A DNA stretch of 64,000 bases from Olleya aquimaris (lineage in GTDB: Bacteria; Bacteroidota; Bacteroidia; Flavobacteriales; Flavobacteriaceae): contig NZ_QLLO01000002.1 of the NCBI RefSeq assembly GCF_003259525.1, forward strand, positions 372,001-436,000, read 5' to 3'. The notes below the pieces were generated by a model. The model was not told the DNA's origin and searched no databases. It saw nothing but the letters and a program-made list of their open reading frames with translations. Made by a program: the position numbers and the translations under genes. Positions 1 to 8,462 of this stretch are shown here, in pieces. Each line of letters starts with the position of its first letter. Positions within the stretch are counted from its first letter, which is position 1.

Positions 1-1
1 T

Positions 2-232
2 AATATCCCAAATGGTAAATCAATTAACTATTTTCCTAAACAAGTATCTTTAAGCTATACTACTAGTTTAGAAAACTATAAAAATATTACTAATCAAGAT
101 TTTAAAGTAGTTTGTAATTTTGAAGAAGCAATTGACAATTCTTATCTTACACCTTATATAGTAAAACAGCCTAAGGATGTTAAAAATGCAAGACTCCTAC
201 AACAAAAAATAGAATTTATTATAACAGAATGA
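2..232 (+). CDS. YbbR-like domain protein, C-terminal fragment
   Basis: The frame is open from the left edge of the window and ends at TGA 230-232, giving about 76 C-terminal residues that finish in KIEFIIT-E. It shares the four bases ATGA with the start of coaE, so the two genes are translationally coupled. The fragment alternates short polar and beta-prone segments. In Flavobacteriaceae the gene just upstream of coaE is usually a membrane-anchored YbbR-domain protein, and this assignment rests mainly on that known gene order. The N-terminus lies outside the window. Confidence 0.6.
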   Translation, partial: NIPNGKSINYFPKQVSLSYTTSLENYKNITNQDFKVVCNFEEAIDNSYLTPYIVKQPKDVKNARLLQQKIEFIITE

Positions 233-828
233 CGCCAAAAATAATAGGATTGACAGGTGGAATTGGTAGCGGTAAAACTACTGTAGCTAATTTTTTTAAA
301 CAATTAGGTGTGCCTGTATACATAGCAGATGCAGAAGCTAAAGCCTTGATGAGTCGTTCTAAAATTATAAAACGAAAACTATTACAACTTTTTGGGAACC
401 AGGCATACCTTGACAATAAACTAAATAAACCTTTTATTGCTAAGCAAATTTTTAATAATGAAGATTTATTAAAAAAAATGAATGCTATTGTACATCCAAA
501 AGTTGCTAAGCATTTTGAAAGATGGGTAAATAAACAAAACACAGATTATGTTATAAGTGAAGCAGCTATTTTATTTGAAAACGGTAGCTATAAAAAATAT
601 GACTATATTGTAACTGTTGTAGCACCTAAAGACATTAGATTAAAAAGAGTGATGGCACGAGATAAAACTACTGTAAAAAAAGTTGAAGCTATTATGAATA
701 ATCAATGGGACGATGATAAAAAAATAGCACTTTCGGATTTTGTAATTAATAATACAGACTTAGAAAACACAAAATTACAAGTTGGTAATATCCACGAAAA
801 ACTCTTAAAATCAATTACTAAACCTTAA
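229..828 (+). CDS. coaE: Dephospho-CoA kinase
   Basis: CoaE phosphorylates the 3'-hydroxyl of dephospho-CoA with ATP, the last step of coenzyme A synthesis in the cytoplasm. The protein has 199 residues, the usual family length. The P-loop GGIGSGKT lies at residues 10-17, followed by [10 protein letters not shown], which matches the conserved substrate-binding Asp region, and an HPKV motif near residue 88. The ATG overlaps the stop of the upstream YbbR-like gene, which fixes the start. A short hairpin at 832-847 (TTAACA, four-base loop, TGTTAA) follows the stop. Confidence 0.97.
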   Translation: MTPKIIGLTGGIGSGKTTVANFFKQLGVPVYIADAEAKALMSRSKIIKRKLLQLFGNQAYLDNKLNKPFIAKQIFNNEDLLKKMNAIVHPKVAKHFERWVNKQNTDYVISEAAILFENGSYKKYDYIVTVVAPKDIRLKRVMARDKTTVKKVEAIMNNQWDDDKKIALSDFVINNTDLENTKLQVGNIHEKLLKSITKP

Positions 829-886
829 ATTTTAACATTTTTGTTAATGTAAGGTTAAATGGTAAGATTGGTAAATGTTAAAATCT

Positions 887-894
887 TAATTTTG
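887..894 (+). promoter_or_regulatory. Possible -7 promoter box of the two-component system
   Basis: TAATTTTG matches the Bacteroidota -7 consensus TAnnTTTG, and ATTG at 867-870 sits 16 bases upstream as a weak -33 element. The box ends only one base before the first ATG (896) and four before the second (899). If it is used, the transcript would start at or next to the start codon. It could equally be chance in AT-rich DNA. Confidence 0.35.
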
Positions 895-895
895 A

Positions 896-2464
896 ATGAT
901 GAATAAAAGGATTTTTCTTGTATTGGTCATTTTAATGAGCTGTTCTTTAATAGGAATTATTTTAGTACAGGCATACTACATTAACAATTCGCTTCAAAAT
1001 ACAGAGAAGCAATTTAACTTTAATGTAAAAAAAGCATTAAGTTATGTGTCCAATACCATTGAAAACGATGAGAAGGAAGAATACCTAATTAAGTTTACAG
1101 AGTTATTAAATCAAGGCGAAATTAATGATACTACTGCTATTATTAATATTTATATTAAAGAAGATAATAGTGACTCTAACGAAACGGTAATCTACAGAAA
1201 CGGAATTTTAGAAGAAAATTTTAAAGTTTCATCAGCGCTCTTTGACATAGGTTTAGATAGTTTAAACGTTAAAAGAATTTTACAAAAACGTGAAACTGAA
1301 ATTATAGAAAACAATACCATTGATGGAAGTAAAAACTTATCAGCAATGTTATCTAGATTAAGTAAACTAAACGAAAGTACTCAAATAGCACTTGAAACAG
1401 TCTATAAAGATAAAGCCTATTTAAAACCTATACACAAACGTGTTAGTATAGATAAAATAGATAGATTGTTAGCTTTAAAATTGTTGGAAGATGACATTGA
1501 TATTGGTTACGAGTTTGCAATTTATAGTAACGATTTAGCGACTAAAATTAAAACACAAGATTTTCAGTATGAAAAAGCATCCACGTTTAGTGTACCCTTT
1601 TTTTACAATGAAAATGATAAAAGCAACTACAGGTTGTTAGTTAATTTTCCAGAACGTAAAAAGTTTATTTTCTCGTCTATATTAACCATGCTAGTTTTAT
1701 CAATAGTGTTTACGTTAATTATCATAATTGCTTACTCTAGTGCTTTATACCAATTAATTAGACAGCGTCAAATTTCGCAAATCAAAACAGATTTTATAAA
1801 TAATATGACGCACGAATTTAAAACACCAATTGCCACCATCAATTTGGCTTTAGATTCTATTAAAAACCCTAAAATAATTGACGATAAAGAAAAAGTACTG
1901 CGTTATTTAGGCATGATTAAAGAAGAGAATAAACGTATGCATGCACAAGTAGAAAACGTGCTTAGAATATCTAAACTTGAAAAAAACGAACTAAATATTA
2001 GTAAGGAACGTGTTGACTTAAACGACTTAGTAGAGGATGCTATTACACACGTTGAGTTAATTATTGAAGATAGAGGAGGTCATGTTGAGGTAAATCTTAA
2101 CGCAGAGCGATCTTCCGTGTTGGCTAACGAGACACATTTTACTAACGTTTTAGTTAATATTCTGGATAATGCTATTAAGTATTCTCCAGAAGCACCAAAA
2201 ATAATAGTCACCACAGAAGTTGTGGCTAACAATATTTTAGTGCATGTTAAAGACCATGGAAGTGGTATGAGTAAAACAGCTCAAAAACGCGTGTTTGAAA
2301 AGTTTTATAGAGAACACACAGGAAATATACATAACGTAAAAGGTCATGGATTAGGATTGGCCTATGTAAAAAGAATAGTAGAAGACCATCAAGGTCACAT
2401 ATCAGTAGAAAGTGAAAAAGAAAAAGGAAGTACTTTTACAATAAAGCTTCCACTAATCTCTTAG
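896..2464 (+). CDS. Sensor histidine kinase
   Basis: A membrane sensor kinase of 522 residues that autophosphorylates on His and passes phosphate to the adjacent response regulator. A first membrane segment lies at about residues 5-28, an extracytoplasmic sensor region runs to about 255, and a second membrane segment spans about 256-283. The HisKA motif MTHEFKTPIATI places the phospho-acceptor at about His306. The HATPase domain follows, with an N box (NILDNAIKYSP, about 420), DHGSGM (about 455) and GHGLGLAYVK (about 483). Two consecutive ATGs (896, 899) are possible starts. The response regulator begins four bases after the stop, so the pair is one operon. The signal sensed cannot be told from the sequence. 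Confidence 0.93.
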   Translation: MMNKRIFLVLVILMSCSLIGIILVQAYYINNSLQNTEKQFNFNVKKALSYVSNTIENDEKEEYLIKFTELLNQGEINDTTAIINIYIKEDNSDSNETVIYRNGILEENFKVSSALFDIGLDSLNVKRILQKRETEIIENNTIDGSKNLSAMLSRLSKLNESTQIALETVYKDKAYLKPIHKRVSIDKIDRLLALKLLEDDIDIGYEFAIYSNDLATKIKTQDFQYEKASTFSVPFFYNENDKSNYRLLVNFPERKKFIFSSILTMLVLSIVFTLIIIIAYSSALYQLIRQRQISQIKTDFINNMTHEFKTPIATINLALDSIKNPKIIDDKEKVLRYLGMIKEENKRMHAQVENVLRISKLEKNELNISKERVDLNDLVEDAITHVELIIEDRGGHVEVNLNAERSSVLANETHFTNVLVNILDNAIKYSPEAPKIIVTTEVVANNILVHVKDHGSGMSKTAQKRVFEKFYREHTGNIHNVKGHGLGLAYVKRIVEDHQGHISVESEKEKGSTFTIKLPLIS

Positions 2465-2468
2465 TATT

Positions 2469-3179
2469 ATGGATGAACAATTAAAAAGAATATTATTAGT
2501 AGAGGACGATCCAAATTTTGGAACCGTTTTAAAAGATTATTTAACAATGAACGATTACGAAGTAACTCATGCTAAAAACGGTATGGAAGGCTTCGAAAAG
2601 TTTAAACGTGGTGATTTTGATCTATGTATCTTAGATGTTATGATGCCATATAAAGACGGGTTTACATTAGCAAAAGAAATTAGAGAAAAAAACGCAGATG
2701 TGCCAATCGTATTCTTAACTGCAAAAGCAATGAAAGAAGACGTTTTAAAAGGGTATAAAGTAGGCGCAGACGACTATTTAAATAAACCTTTTGATAGCGA
2801 AGTCCTATTAATGAAGATTAAAGCCATTATGCAACGTAAGGCTAACGACTCTGTTGCAGATAGCAAACAATTTGAATTTAAAATTGGGTCTTTTGACTTA
2901 AACTCTAAACTACGTTTTTTAAAGTTTAAAGATGAAGAACCAGTAAAGTTATCGCCTAAGGAAAATGAGTTATTGCGCATGTTAGCATTACATGAAAACG
3001 ATTTGATGCCACGTGAATTAGCCTTAACAAAAATTTGGAGAGATGATAATTACTTTACGTCTAGAAGTATGGATGTTTACATCGCAAAGCTTAGAAAGTA
3101 TTTAAAACCAGACCCTAAAGTGGAGATTTTAAATATTCACGGTGAAGGCTTTAGACTAGTAGTAAATCAAGATCACTAA
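2469..3179 (+). CDS. OmpR-family response regulator
   Basis: A DNA-binding response regulator of 236 residues paired with the kinase just upstream. The receiver domain carries the acidic pocket VEDD (11-14), the phospho-acceptor Asp56 in LCILDVMMP, and the conserved Lys106 in YLNKPF. The C-terminal winged-helix effector domain (about 135-232) contains ELLRMLA and RSMDVYIAKLRKYL, typical of the OmpR/PhoB group. A terminator hairpin follows at 3203-3220. The regulon cannot be deduced. The position between coaE and miaA is common in Flavobacteriaceae. Confidence 0.95.
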   Translation: MDEQLKRILLVEDDPNFGTVLKDYLTMNDYEVTHAKNGMEGFEKFKRGDFDLCILDVMMPYKDGFTLAKEIREKNADVPIVFLTAKAMKEDVLKGYKVGADDYLNKPFDSEVLLMKIKAIMQRKANDSVADSKQFEFKIGSFDLNSKLRFLKFKDEEPVKLSPKENELLRMLALHENDLMPRELALTKIWRDDNYFTSRSMDVYIAKLRKYLKPDPKVEILNIHGEGFRLVVNQDH

Positions 3180-3202
3180 ATCTTAATATTTATATAAAAA
3201 AA

Positions 3203-3220
3203 AACCAGCTTTTGCTGGTT
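3203..3220. terminator. Bidirectional rho-independent terminator
   Basis: AACCAGC (3203-3209) and GCTGGTT (3214-3220) form a stem with a TTTT loop, preceded by an A-tract and followed by a T-tract. It sits between the convergent response regulator and miaA genes and can serve both. Confidence 0.9.
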
Positions 3221-3230
3221 TTTTTATGCT

Positions 3231-4145
3231 CTATTGTAATTGGGATTCAATTAAAATAATTACATCTTTTAAAGCGGTTGTATAATCATACCAATGTGTT
3301 TCAGGGTTTTTTCTAAACCAAGTTAATTGGCGTTTAGCAAAACGTCTACTGTTTTTTTGAATTTCAGAAATTGCAACATCCAAAGTCCATTCGCCTTCTA
3401 AATAATTAAAAACTTCTTTGTAACCAACAGTATTTAAGCTGTTTAAGTGTTTAAAGGGAAGTAGTGTTTTTACTTCTTCAACTAAACCAGCTTCAATCAT
3501 TTTATGGACACGTTGGTTAATACGGTCGTAAATAATGGGTCTTTCTGCTTCTAAACCAATGGTAATGGTTTTAAATGGTCTTTTATTTTTGTCTTTATTT
3601 AAAAACGAAGAATAAGGCTGACCACTTCCAATACAAATTTCTAGTGCTCTAATTACACGATGTGGATTGTCAATTGCAATTGCATCAAAAGACACAGGAT
3701 CTAATTGTTTTAATTGACGTTGAAGTGTTTGTAAACCTTCTTGTTCTAATTGGTTATTAAGTTGTTTTCGGATTGCTTTATCCACCTCAGGAAACTTGTC
3801 CAACCCTCTAGTAACTGCATCAACATACAATCCAGATCCACCAACCATAATTACAATATCATGAGATTGATGAAGGGTTTTTATTTGTTGTATAGCCTCT
3901 TTTTCAAAAGCACCAACATTATACGCTTCAGTTATAGATTTATGATGAATAAAATGATGTTTAGCTGCTTCTAGTTCTTCTTTAGTTGGAGCTGCAGTAC
4001 CAATACTCATTTCTTTAAAAAACTGCCTAGAATCTGCTGAAATGATTTCAGTCTTAAAATAATTAGCCAATTGGATACTTAGTGCTGTTTTACCTATAGC
4101 AGTAGGACCAACAATAGATATTAAATATTTGTTTGAAACTTCCAG
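3231..4145 (-). CDS. miaA: tRNA dimethylallyltransferase MiaA, irregular start
   Basis: MiaA transfers a dimethylallyl group to adenosine 37 of tRNAs that read codons starting with U. Conserved segments include ISADSRQFF, GGSGLYVDAVTRGLD and the C-terminal RRFAKRQLTWFRK. The P-loop LISIVGPTAIGKT is encoded at about 4124-4086, upstream of the first usual start codon (TTG 4070). That frame is open back to TAA 4154-4152 but holds no ATG, GTG or TTG there. The best start in frame is CTG at 4145, giving 304 residues, which is the family's normal length. An ATG at 4165 overlapping the stop of the upstream channel gene lies in another frame and hits a stop after 14 codons. A small indel, a 29-base insertion or a non-standard start could explain this. 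The product is certain; the start is not. Confidence 0.88.
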   Translation of the reverse strand: MEVSNKYLISIVGPTAIGKTALSIQLANYFKTEIISADSRQFFKEMSIGTAAPTKEELEAAKHHFIHHKSITEAYNVGAFEKEAIQQIKTLHQSHDIVIMVGGSGLYVDAVTRGLDKFPEVDKAIRKQLNNQLEQEGLQTLQRQLKQLDPVSFDAIAIDNPHRVIRALEICIGSGQPYSSFLNKDKNKRPFKTITIGLEAERPIIYDRINQRVHKMIEAGLVEEVKTLLPFKHLNSLNTVGYKEVFNYLEGEWTLDVAISEIQKNSRRFAKRQLTWFRKNPETHWYDYTTALKDVIILIESQLQ

Positions 4146-4164
4146 TGGACTTTATATTTAGACA

Positions 4165-5016
4165 TTATTTAACCTCTGCACCACACACATAACAATACTG
4201 TGCCTTTTTGCGTAAATCACTAGTCAGGCACCCTGGGCAAGTTTTAGTTTCTGGCTCCTCAATAGCTTTTTTAGCTTTTGCATCTGTATTGGGTTGAGTT
4301 GCAAATTCTGCAGAGACAATTCCAGTTGGTACAGCTATAATACCATAACCAATTATCATAATTAATGACGCAATTAATTGACCTAAAGACGTCACAGGTG
4401 CAATATCACCATAACCTACAGTAGTAAGAGTTACAATTGCCCAATACACACTTCTTGGAATACTTGTAAAGCCACTATCTTCACCACTTTCTATTAAATA
4501 CATGACTGTACCTAATATTACACAAAGAATAATTACAAAAGACAAAAACACTGCAATTTTAACTCTGCTAGCTCTTAATGCTCTAATAAAATTGTTAGAG
4601 GCACCAATAAAACGGGCTAATTTTAAAATTCTGAAAATTCGCATTAAGCGTAATGCTCTTAACGCAACTAGAGAGTGAGATCCAATGAAAAAGAAAGATA
4701 GATATTTTGGTATGGTAGATAAAAAATCAATAATACCATAAAAACTAAAAATATATTTTTTAGGATTATTTATGGTTATAACTCTAGCAATGTATTCTAT
4801 TGTAAATAGTATGGTAATAATCCATTCTGCAATGTTTAAAAACGTACCATATTTATTGGCGTAGCTTTCAACACTTTCTACCATGACTAATAAAATACTT
4901 GCAATAATTAAAACAAGTAAAACTAGGTCAAAAAGTTTACCAGCAGGTGTGTCTGTGTGGTAAATTATTTTATATAATTTACGTTTCCAGTCTGGTTTAT
5001 TTTCTTCATTAGTCAT
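4165..5016 (-). CDS. Voltage-gated-type potassium channel with C-terminal zinc ribbon
   Basis: A cation channel subunit of the six-transmembrane (Kv-like, ion_trans) family, 283 residues. Hydrophobic segments occur at about 27-47, 60-80, 92-110, 153-175 and 213-235. An S4-like helix with regularly spaced Arg/Lys (LVALRALRLMRIFRILKLAR) lies at about 116-135. The selectivity filter TTVGYGD is at residues 198-204. The cytoplasmic tail after about residue 240 ends in a four-Cys ribbon (CPGC at 260-263, CYVC at 275-278), expected to bind zinc. Its stop overlaps an ATG of the miaA region, so the two are probably cotranscribed. Gating and physiological role are not evident. Confidence 0.9.
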   Translation of the reverse strand: MTNEENKPDWKRKLYKIIYHTDTPAGKLFDLVLLVLIIASILLVMVESVESYANKYGTFLNIAEWIITILFTIEYIARVITINNPKKYIFSFYGIIDFLSTIPKYLSFFFIGSHSLVALRALRLMRIFRILKLARFIGASNNFIRALRASRVKIAVFLSFVIILCVILGTVMYLIESGEDSGFTSIPRSVYWAIVTLTTVGYGDIAPVTSLGQLIASLIMIIGYGIIAVPTGIVSAEFATQPNTDAKAKKAIEEPETKTCPGCLTSDLRKKAQYCYVCGAEVK

Positions 5017-5039
5017 ATTGTAAAAATACTAAATTAACT

Positions 5040-6998
5040 TTAGTTGCTTTTTTGAAGCACAAAAACAGAGTTATTCTGAATGTCAACCATGTTTTTAAAA
5101 AAAGATTTAAGTTCCGTGTAATAACTTGTTGGATAAATTGAGTTTTTAAAATTGGTTCTAAAATATAATTCTGCTAGATTATCTTCTTTCTTATTTTTAA
5201 AAACAAGTAATCCAGAATTACCAACTAATTGAATCGATTTATCTTCTGGTAAATCTAAGATTTTATACTTATTATTTGTATTGATTTTTATATTATAAAT
5301 TAATAAGTCTTTATAACCAAAATCTACAGGATAGGTTCTAGTGTTAAGTTGTAAAGGATTTTTTGATAAAAATTTAAAAATAAAAGGATCTAAATAAATT
5401 TTATCTCCTATGGTAGTTAAAGGTGCAGAAATTGAAAAAGTTTCTGTAAAAGTTGAGTTGTTGGAATCATCTTGTTCAATTTTTAAATCTTCAAAGCTAC
5501 AGTCAGGATATGTGTTCTTATAATATTTTAAATAGTCTGTTTCATTTTTTCTATATCTTTTTTTAGTTTCTAATGCTTTATATCCAATTTTAATGATGGT
5601 GACTGTTCCAGAAAATGTATTATCATCATTAATATTAATATTAACATTATATTGAGAAGATGTATAACTGTCTAAATTAATATCAACCCATCGACTACCA
5701 TCCTCAAAATTTATTTCTCTTCCATATTCATTTAAACACTCAAACGGTATTTGGCCAAATACTAAAGAAGGGTTTGTTGCGTCTAAAAAATAAGATTCTC
5801 CATTAATTTCAGCTCTTAAAATAATATAATTAAATTCTGAAATTACAGGATATAATTTAGTAACAAAACCATTATCTCTAGTAGATATTAATATAGGGTA
5901 AACCTTTATATTGTGTTTTTTTAAAAGGTTGTATAGTAGTAAGTTAATTTCTGCAACATTACCAGATTTTTCTTCTATTATATCTTTTAAGGATACGTCT
6001 TTGAATATTCTATAATACTTATTCCATGTATAGTTGTTTTTCACAAAATCAAAAATGTATTTTGCTTTATCTAAATCATTTGTGAACAGGCTTAATGACT
6101 CTTTGTCAATAAGATTCTTAACTAATTTTTCTTTTTTTAATTGTTTTCCAAAATTATCGTCATATTTAAGCTCTACATCAGCAGACTCCCATGATTTGGT
6201 AATATTTTTTACAGAACCATCAAATCCTTTTATAATTTTTAATTCATATTCAATTCTAGATAAGTAATTTTTAGCTGCTGTCATATATTCTTCTTCAATA
6301 AATGCAGGGATATTTTCCATACTATATTTAGATACAGTACAATCGGCAGTTGCTCCATTGCTACGCTCTATACAACGCTTTTGTATTTGACTACTATTTG
6401 CTTTTAATGGTAATTCTCCAACTAATTTTATGTTATAATTGTAGTTTCCTGGTATGCTTGTGTTGTATTCACTGTAAAGTTTAGGAATGTCTTCTTGAAA
6501 ATACCAAGGTTGAAATTTATAAATAAACGGACTTTCAAGCGTGTAACTATAGGTTATAACAGAACCTTCTTTAATATCTGGTAAAGTAAATTTGTAAATG
6601 GTATAATTAGCATTTACTTTTTCTTCAAATACTTGAGATGCATCTAAATTTGTTCGTCTAAGAGTCCCATTTTCTAAGTTAGTAGTAGTAGCTACTAAAT
6701 TTTTAATCTTTTCCTTATTTTTTCCTGAATTGTATAAATAAATAGAGACATTAGCTTTATCAAAACCATTACGATTTAAAATCTTAACTTTTTTCTGATA
6801 GTTAAATATTAAATTAAATCTTTTTTTATCTATTTCTGCATTTCCAAATTCATAAATTACTAAAGCATTAGCAGTAGTGTCTTGTTTAAATGTATTTAAT
6901 TCTATATCCGAATTACTAACACTAAAATTTTCTGTATTAAATGTATTTTGAGAAATGGTAATGTTTGAGAAAAGTAGTAAGAATAATAGTTTTTTCAT
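5040..6998 (-). CDS. Exported DUF3857 / transglutaminase-like protein, probably inactive
   Basis: A 652-residue protein with a signal peptide (about 1-16), a DUF3857 beta-rich domain (about 40-220) and a transglutaminase-like fold (about 300-410). In active relatives the catalytic motif is GDCKD followed by an FNH motif. Here the matching positions read GNVAEIN and FNYII, so the Cys and His are replaced, while the Asp region FLDATNP remains. The family includes such variants; lack of peptidase or crosslinking activity is inferred. The ATG overlaps the stop of the exonuclease/GIY-YIG gene by four bases, so it is the second gene of a coupled pair. It is probably periplasmic or outer-membrane associated. 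Compare the intact paralogue at 48313-52059. Confidence 0.82.
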   Translation of the reverse strand: MKKLLFLLLFSNITISQNTFNTENFSVSNSDIELNTFKQDTTANALVIYEFGNAEIDKKRFNLIFNYQKKVKILNRNGFDKANVSIYLYNSGKNKEKIKNLVATTTNLENGTLRRTNLDASQVFEEKVNANYTIYKFTLPDIKEGSVITYSYTLESPFIYKFQPWYFQEDIPKLYSEYNTSIPGNYNYNIKLVGELPLKANSSQIQKRCIERSNGATADCTVSKYSMENIPAFIEEEYMTAAKNYLSRIEYELKIIKGFDGSVKNITKSWESADVELKYDDNFGKQLKKEKLVKNLIDKESLSLFTNDLDKAKYIFDFVKNNYTWNKYYRIFKDVSLKDIIEEKSGNVAEINLLLYNLLKKHNIKVYPILISTRDNGFVTKLYPVISEFNYIILRAEINGESYFLDATNPSLVFGQIPFECLNEYGREINFEDGSRWVDINLDSYTSSQYNVNININDDNTFSGTVTIIKIGYKALETKKRYRKNETDYLKYYKNTYPDCSFEDLKIEQDDSNNSTFTETFSISAPLTTIGDKIYLDPFIFKFLSKNPLQLNTRTYPVDFGYKDLLIYNIKINTNNKYKILDLPEDKSIQLVGNSGLLVFKNKKEDNLAELYFRTNFKNSIYPTSYYTELKSFFKNMVDIQNNSVFVLQKSN

Positions 6999-8359
6999 TG
7001 TAACTGAATAATTTTTAAACGTTTATTTTTTCGTAAATAGCTTTGAATAATATGTTGTTGGTCTCTATTGTTTTCCATTGGAGTAATAATAGTTTCCAAA
7101 ATTTCTAAATTATTAATTTGGTAATTTAAATTAAAAAAGCCAAATCCTTTAAACACACCATTTTGTATTAAAATGGCACTGCGCTCATCCACCTCTCGAC
7201 CTCTATCTATAATCACCATGTTTTTGTTTTTATAGCTGTATTTGTCTAACAACTGTTGCACACGTTGATTATAAGTTTCAGCAGGTTCTTTTTGGATACA
7301 AGCACCTTCGCATTTTTTGACTTCGTAATGAAAACAACTAGAACTTGTTTTATACAAACCAGATAGCTTTTGACATAATTGATACTGCTCGACCATTTTT
7401 TCTAAAAAATGGCGTCCACTTTGTCTAGTGCTAAACGTAGTAATACAAGGTTGTTTACCGTCTGCTTTTTCAATAGTTAAATTAATGTAACCGTTGTGGT
7501 CTGTAAAACTGTATAAAGCATGTGTAAAAATGCTTCTGCGTAATGCTCTGTTAAGGATAGGTTTGTTGCGTTTAATCTCTTCGCTTTCTTTTAACAATGC
7601 TACCAACTCGCTTCCTGTTGCTTCATAAGTTACTGCAACAACTTGAGATTGCATTTTTTTTGATTTTGGTGTAATACCTGTAAAATGCTGATTAACTCTA
7701 CTTTTAATGTTTTTACTTTTACCAATGTATATAATCTCACCATCTTCTTTGTGCATATAATACACACCTGTTATGGATGGAAGTTGATCTACTATATCTA
7801 TTAATCGTGGTTCCATCTGGAACTTTGGTTCTTTTCTAATAGAGTCTTTTATAATGGTTTTAGTGGTGTCTTTATTAAGTAGTAATTTAAATAGTTTAAC
7901 AGTTGCAAGCGCATCTCCAGATGCACGATGCCTGTCTGTTACAGGAATACCTAGAGAACGTACCAATTTGCCCAAACTGTACGATTTTTGATCCGGAATT
8001 AAATCCTTAGCCAATTCTACTGTGCACAAAGTCTCACGTTCAAAAGGAAATCCTAGTCTTTTAAACTCGGTTTTTAAAATTCTGTAATCAAATTGTGCGT
8101 TGTGAGCCACTAGTATAGTGTCTTCGGTAATTTCTACAATACGTTTAGCCACTTCATAAAACTTAGGCGCATTACGTAGCATTTTACTATTTATACCTGT
8201 AAGATTAACTACAAAAGGTTGAATGTCTCGCTCTGGATTGACTAAACTGATAAACTGATCTACCACCTCATGACCATCATATTTATAGATGGCTATTTCG
8301 GTTATTCCTTCCTCATTGTACTTACCACCTGTGGTTTCTATGTCTACTATTGTGTAAAT
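6995..8359 (-). CDS. DEDD exonuclease fused to GIY-YIG nuclease domain, non-canonical start
   Basis: A fusion of a DnaQ-like 3'-5' exonuclease domain (about 1-175) and a UvrC-type GIY-YIG domain (about 200-280), with a C-terminal UvrC/Cho-like Cys-rich segment (CFHYEVKKCEGAC). Exo motifs are VDIETTGG near the N-terminus, VAHNAQFDYRIL, and HRASGDALAT. The GIY-YIG signature is GVYYMHKEDGEIIYIGKSKNI. Fusions of this kind are annotated as DNA repair nucleases or polymerase III epsilon-like proteins. The first exo motif lies upstream of the first usual start (GTG 8266). The frame is open to a TAA 24 bases upstream of 8359 without ATG, GTG or TTG. ATT at 8359 gives 454 residues starting just before YTIVDIETTGG. 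A palindromic repeat begins 24 bases upstream of that ATT. Confidence 0.85.
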   Translation of the reverse strand: MYTIVDIETTGGKYNEEGITEIAIYKYDGHEVVDQFISLVNPERDIQPFVVNLTGINSKMLRNAPKFYEVAKRIVEITEDTILVAHNAQFDYRILKTEFKRLGFPFERETLCTVELAKDLIPDQKSYSLGKLVRSLGIPVTDRHRASGDALATVKLFKLLLNKDTTKTIIKDSIRKEPKFQMEPRLIDIVDQLPSITGVYYMHKEDGEIIYIGKSKNIKSRVNQHFTGITPKSKKMQSQVVAVTYEATGSELVALLKESEEIKRNKPILNRALRRSIFTHALYSFTDHNGYINLTIEKADGKQPCITTFSTRQSGRHFLEKMVEQYQLCQKLSGLYKTSSSCFHYEVKKCEGACIQKEPAETYNQRVQQLLDKYSYKNKNMVIIDRGREVDERSAILIQNGVFKGFGFFNLNYQINNLEILETIITPMENNRDQQHIIQSYLRKNKRLKIIQLQ

Positions 8360-8382
8360 ATGTGTATGCTTTTTTTATGGTT

Positions 8383-8455
8383 GTCATTACGAGGAGCAAA
8401 GCGACGTGGTAATCTTTTTAATTTAAAGAGATTGCTTCGTTTTACTCGCAATGAC
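8383..8455. repeat. Long imperfect palindrome, copy 1
   Basis: A 73-base element running from GTCATTACGAGGAGCAAAGC to GCTTCGTTTTACTCGCAATGAC-type ends, so the two halves are imperfect inverted repeats. The central part pairs GGTAATCTTTTTAA with TTAAAGAGATTGC. A second copy with the same termini and core lies at 10494-10590. Both are in short intergenic gaps of the same minus-strand gene run. It resembles REP/BIME-type extragenic palindromes; no coding capacity is visible. Confidence 0.85.
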
Positions 8456-8462
8456 ATTAATT

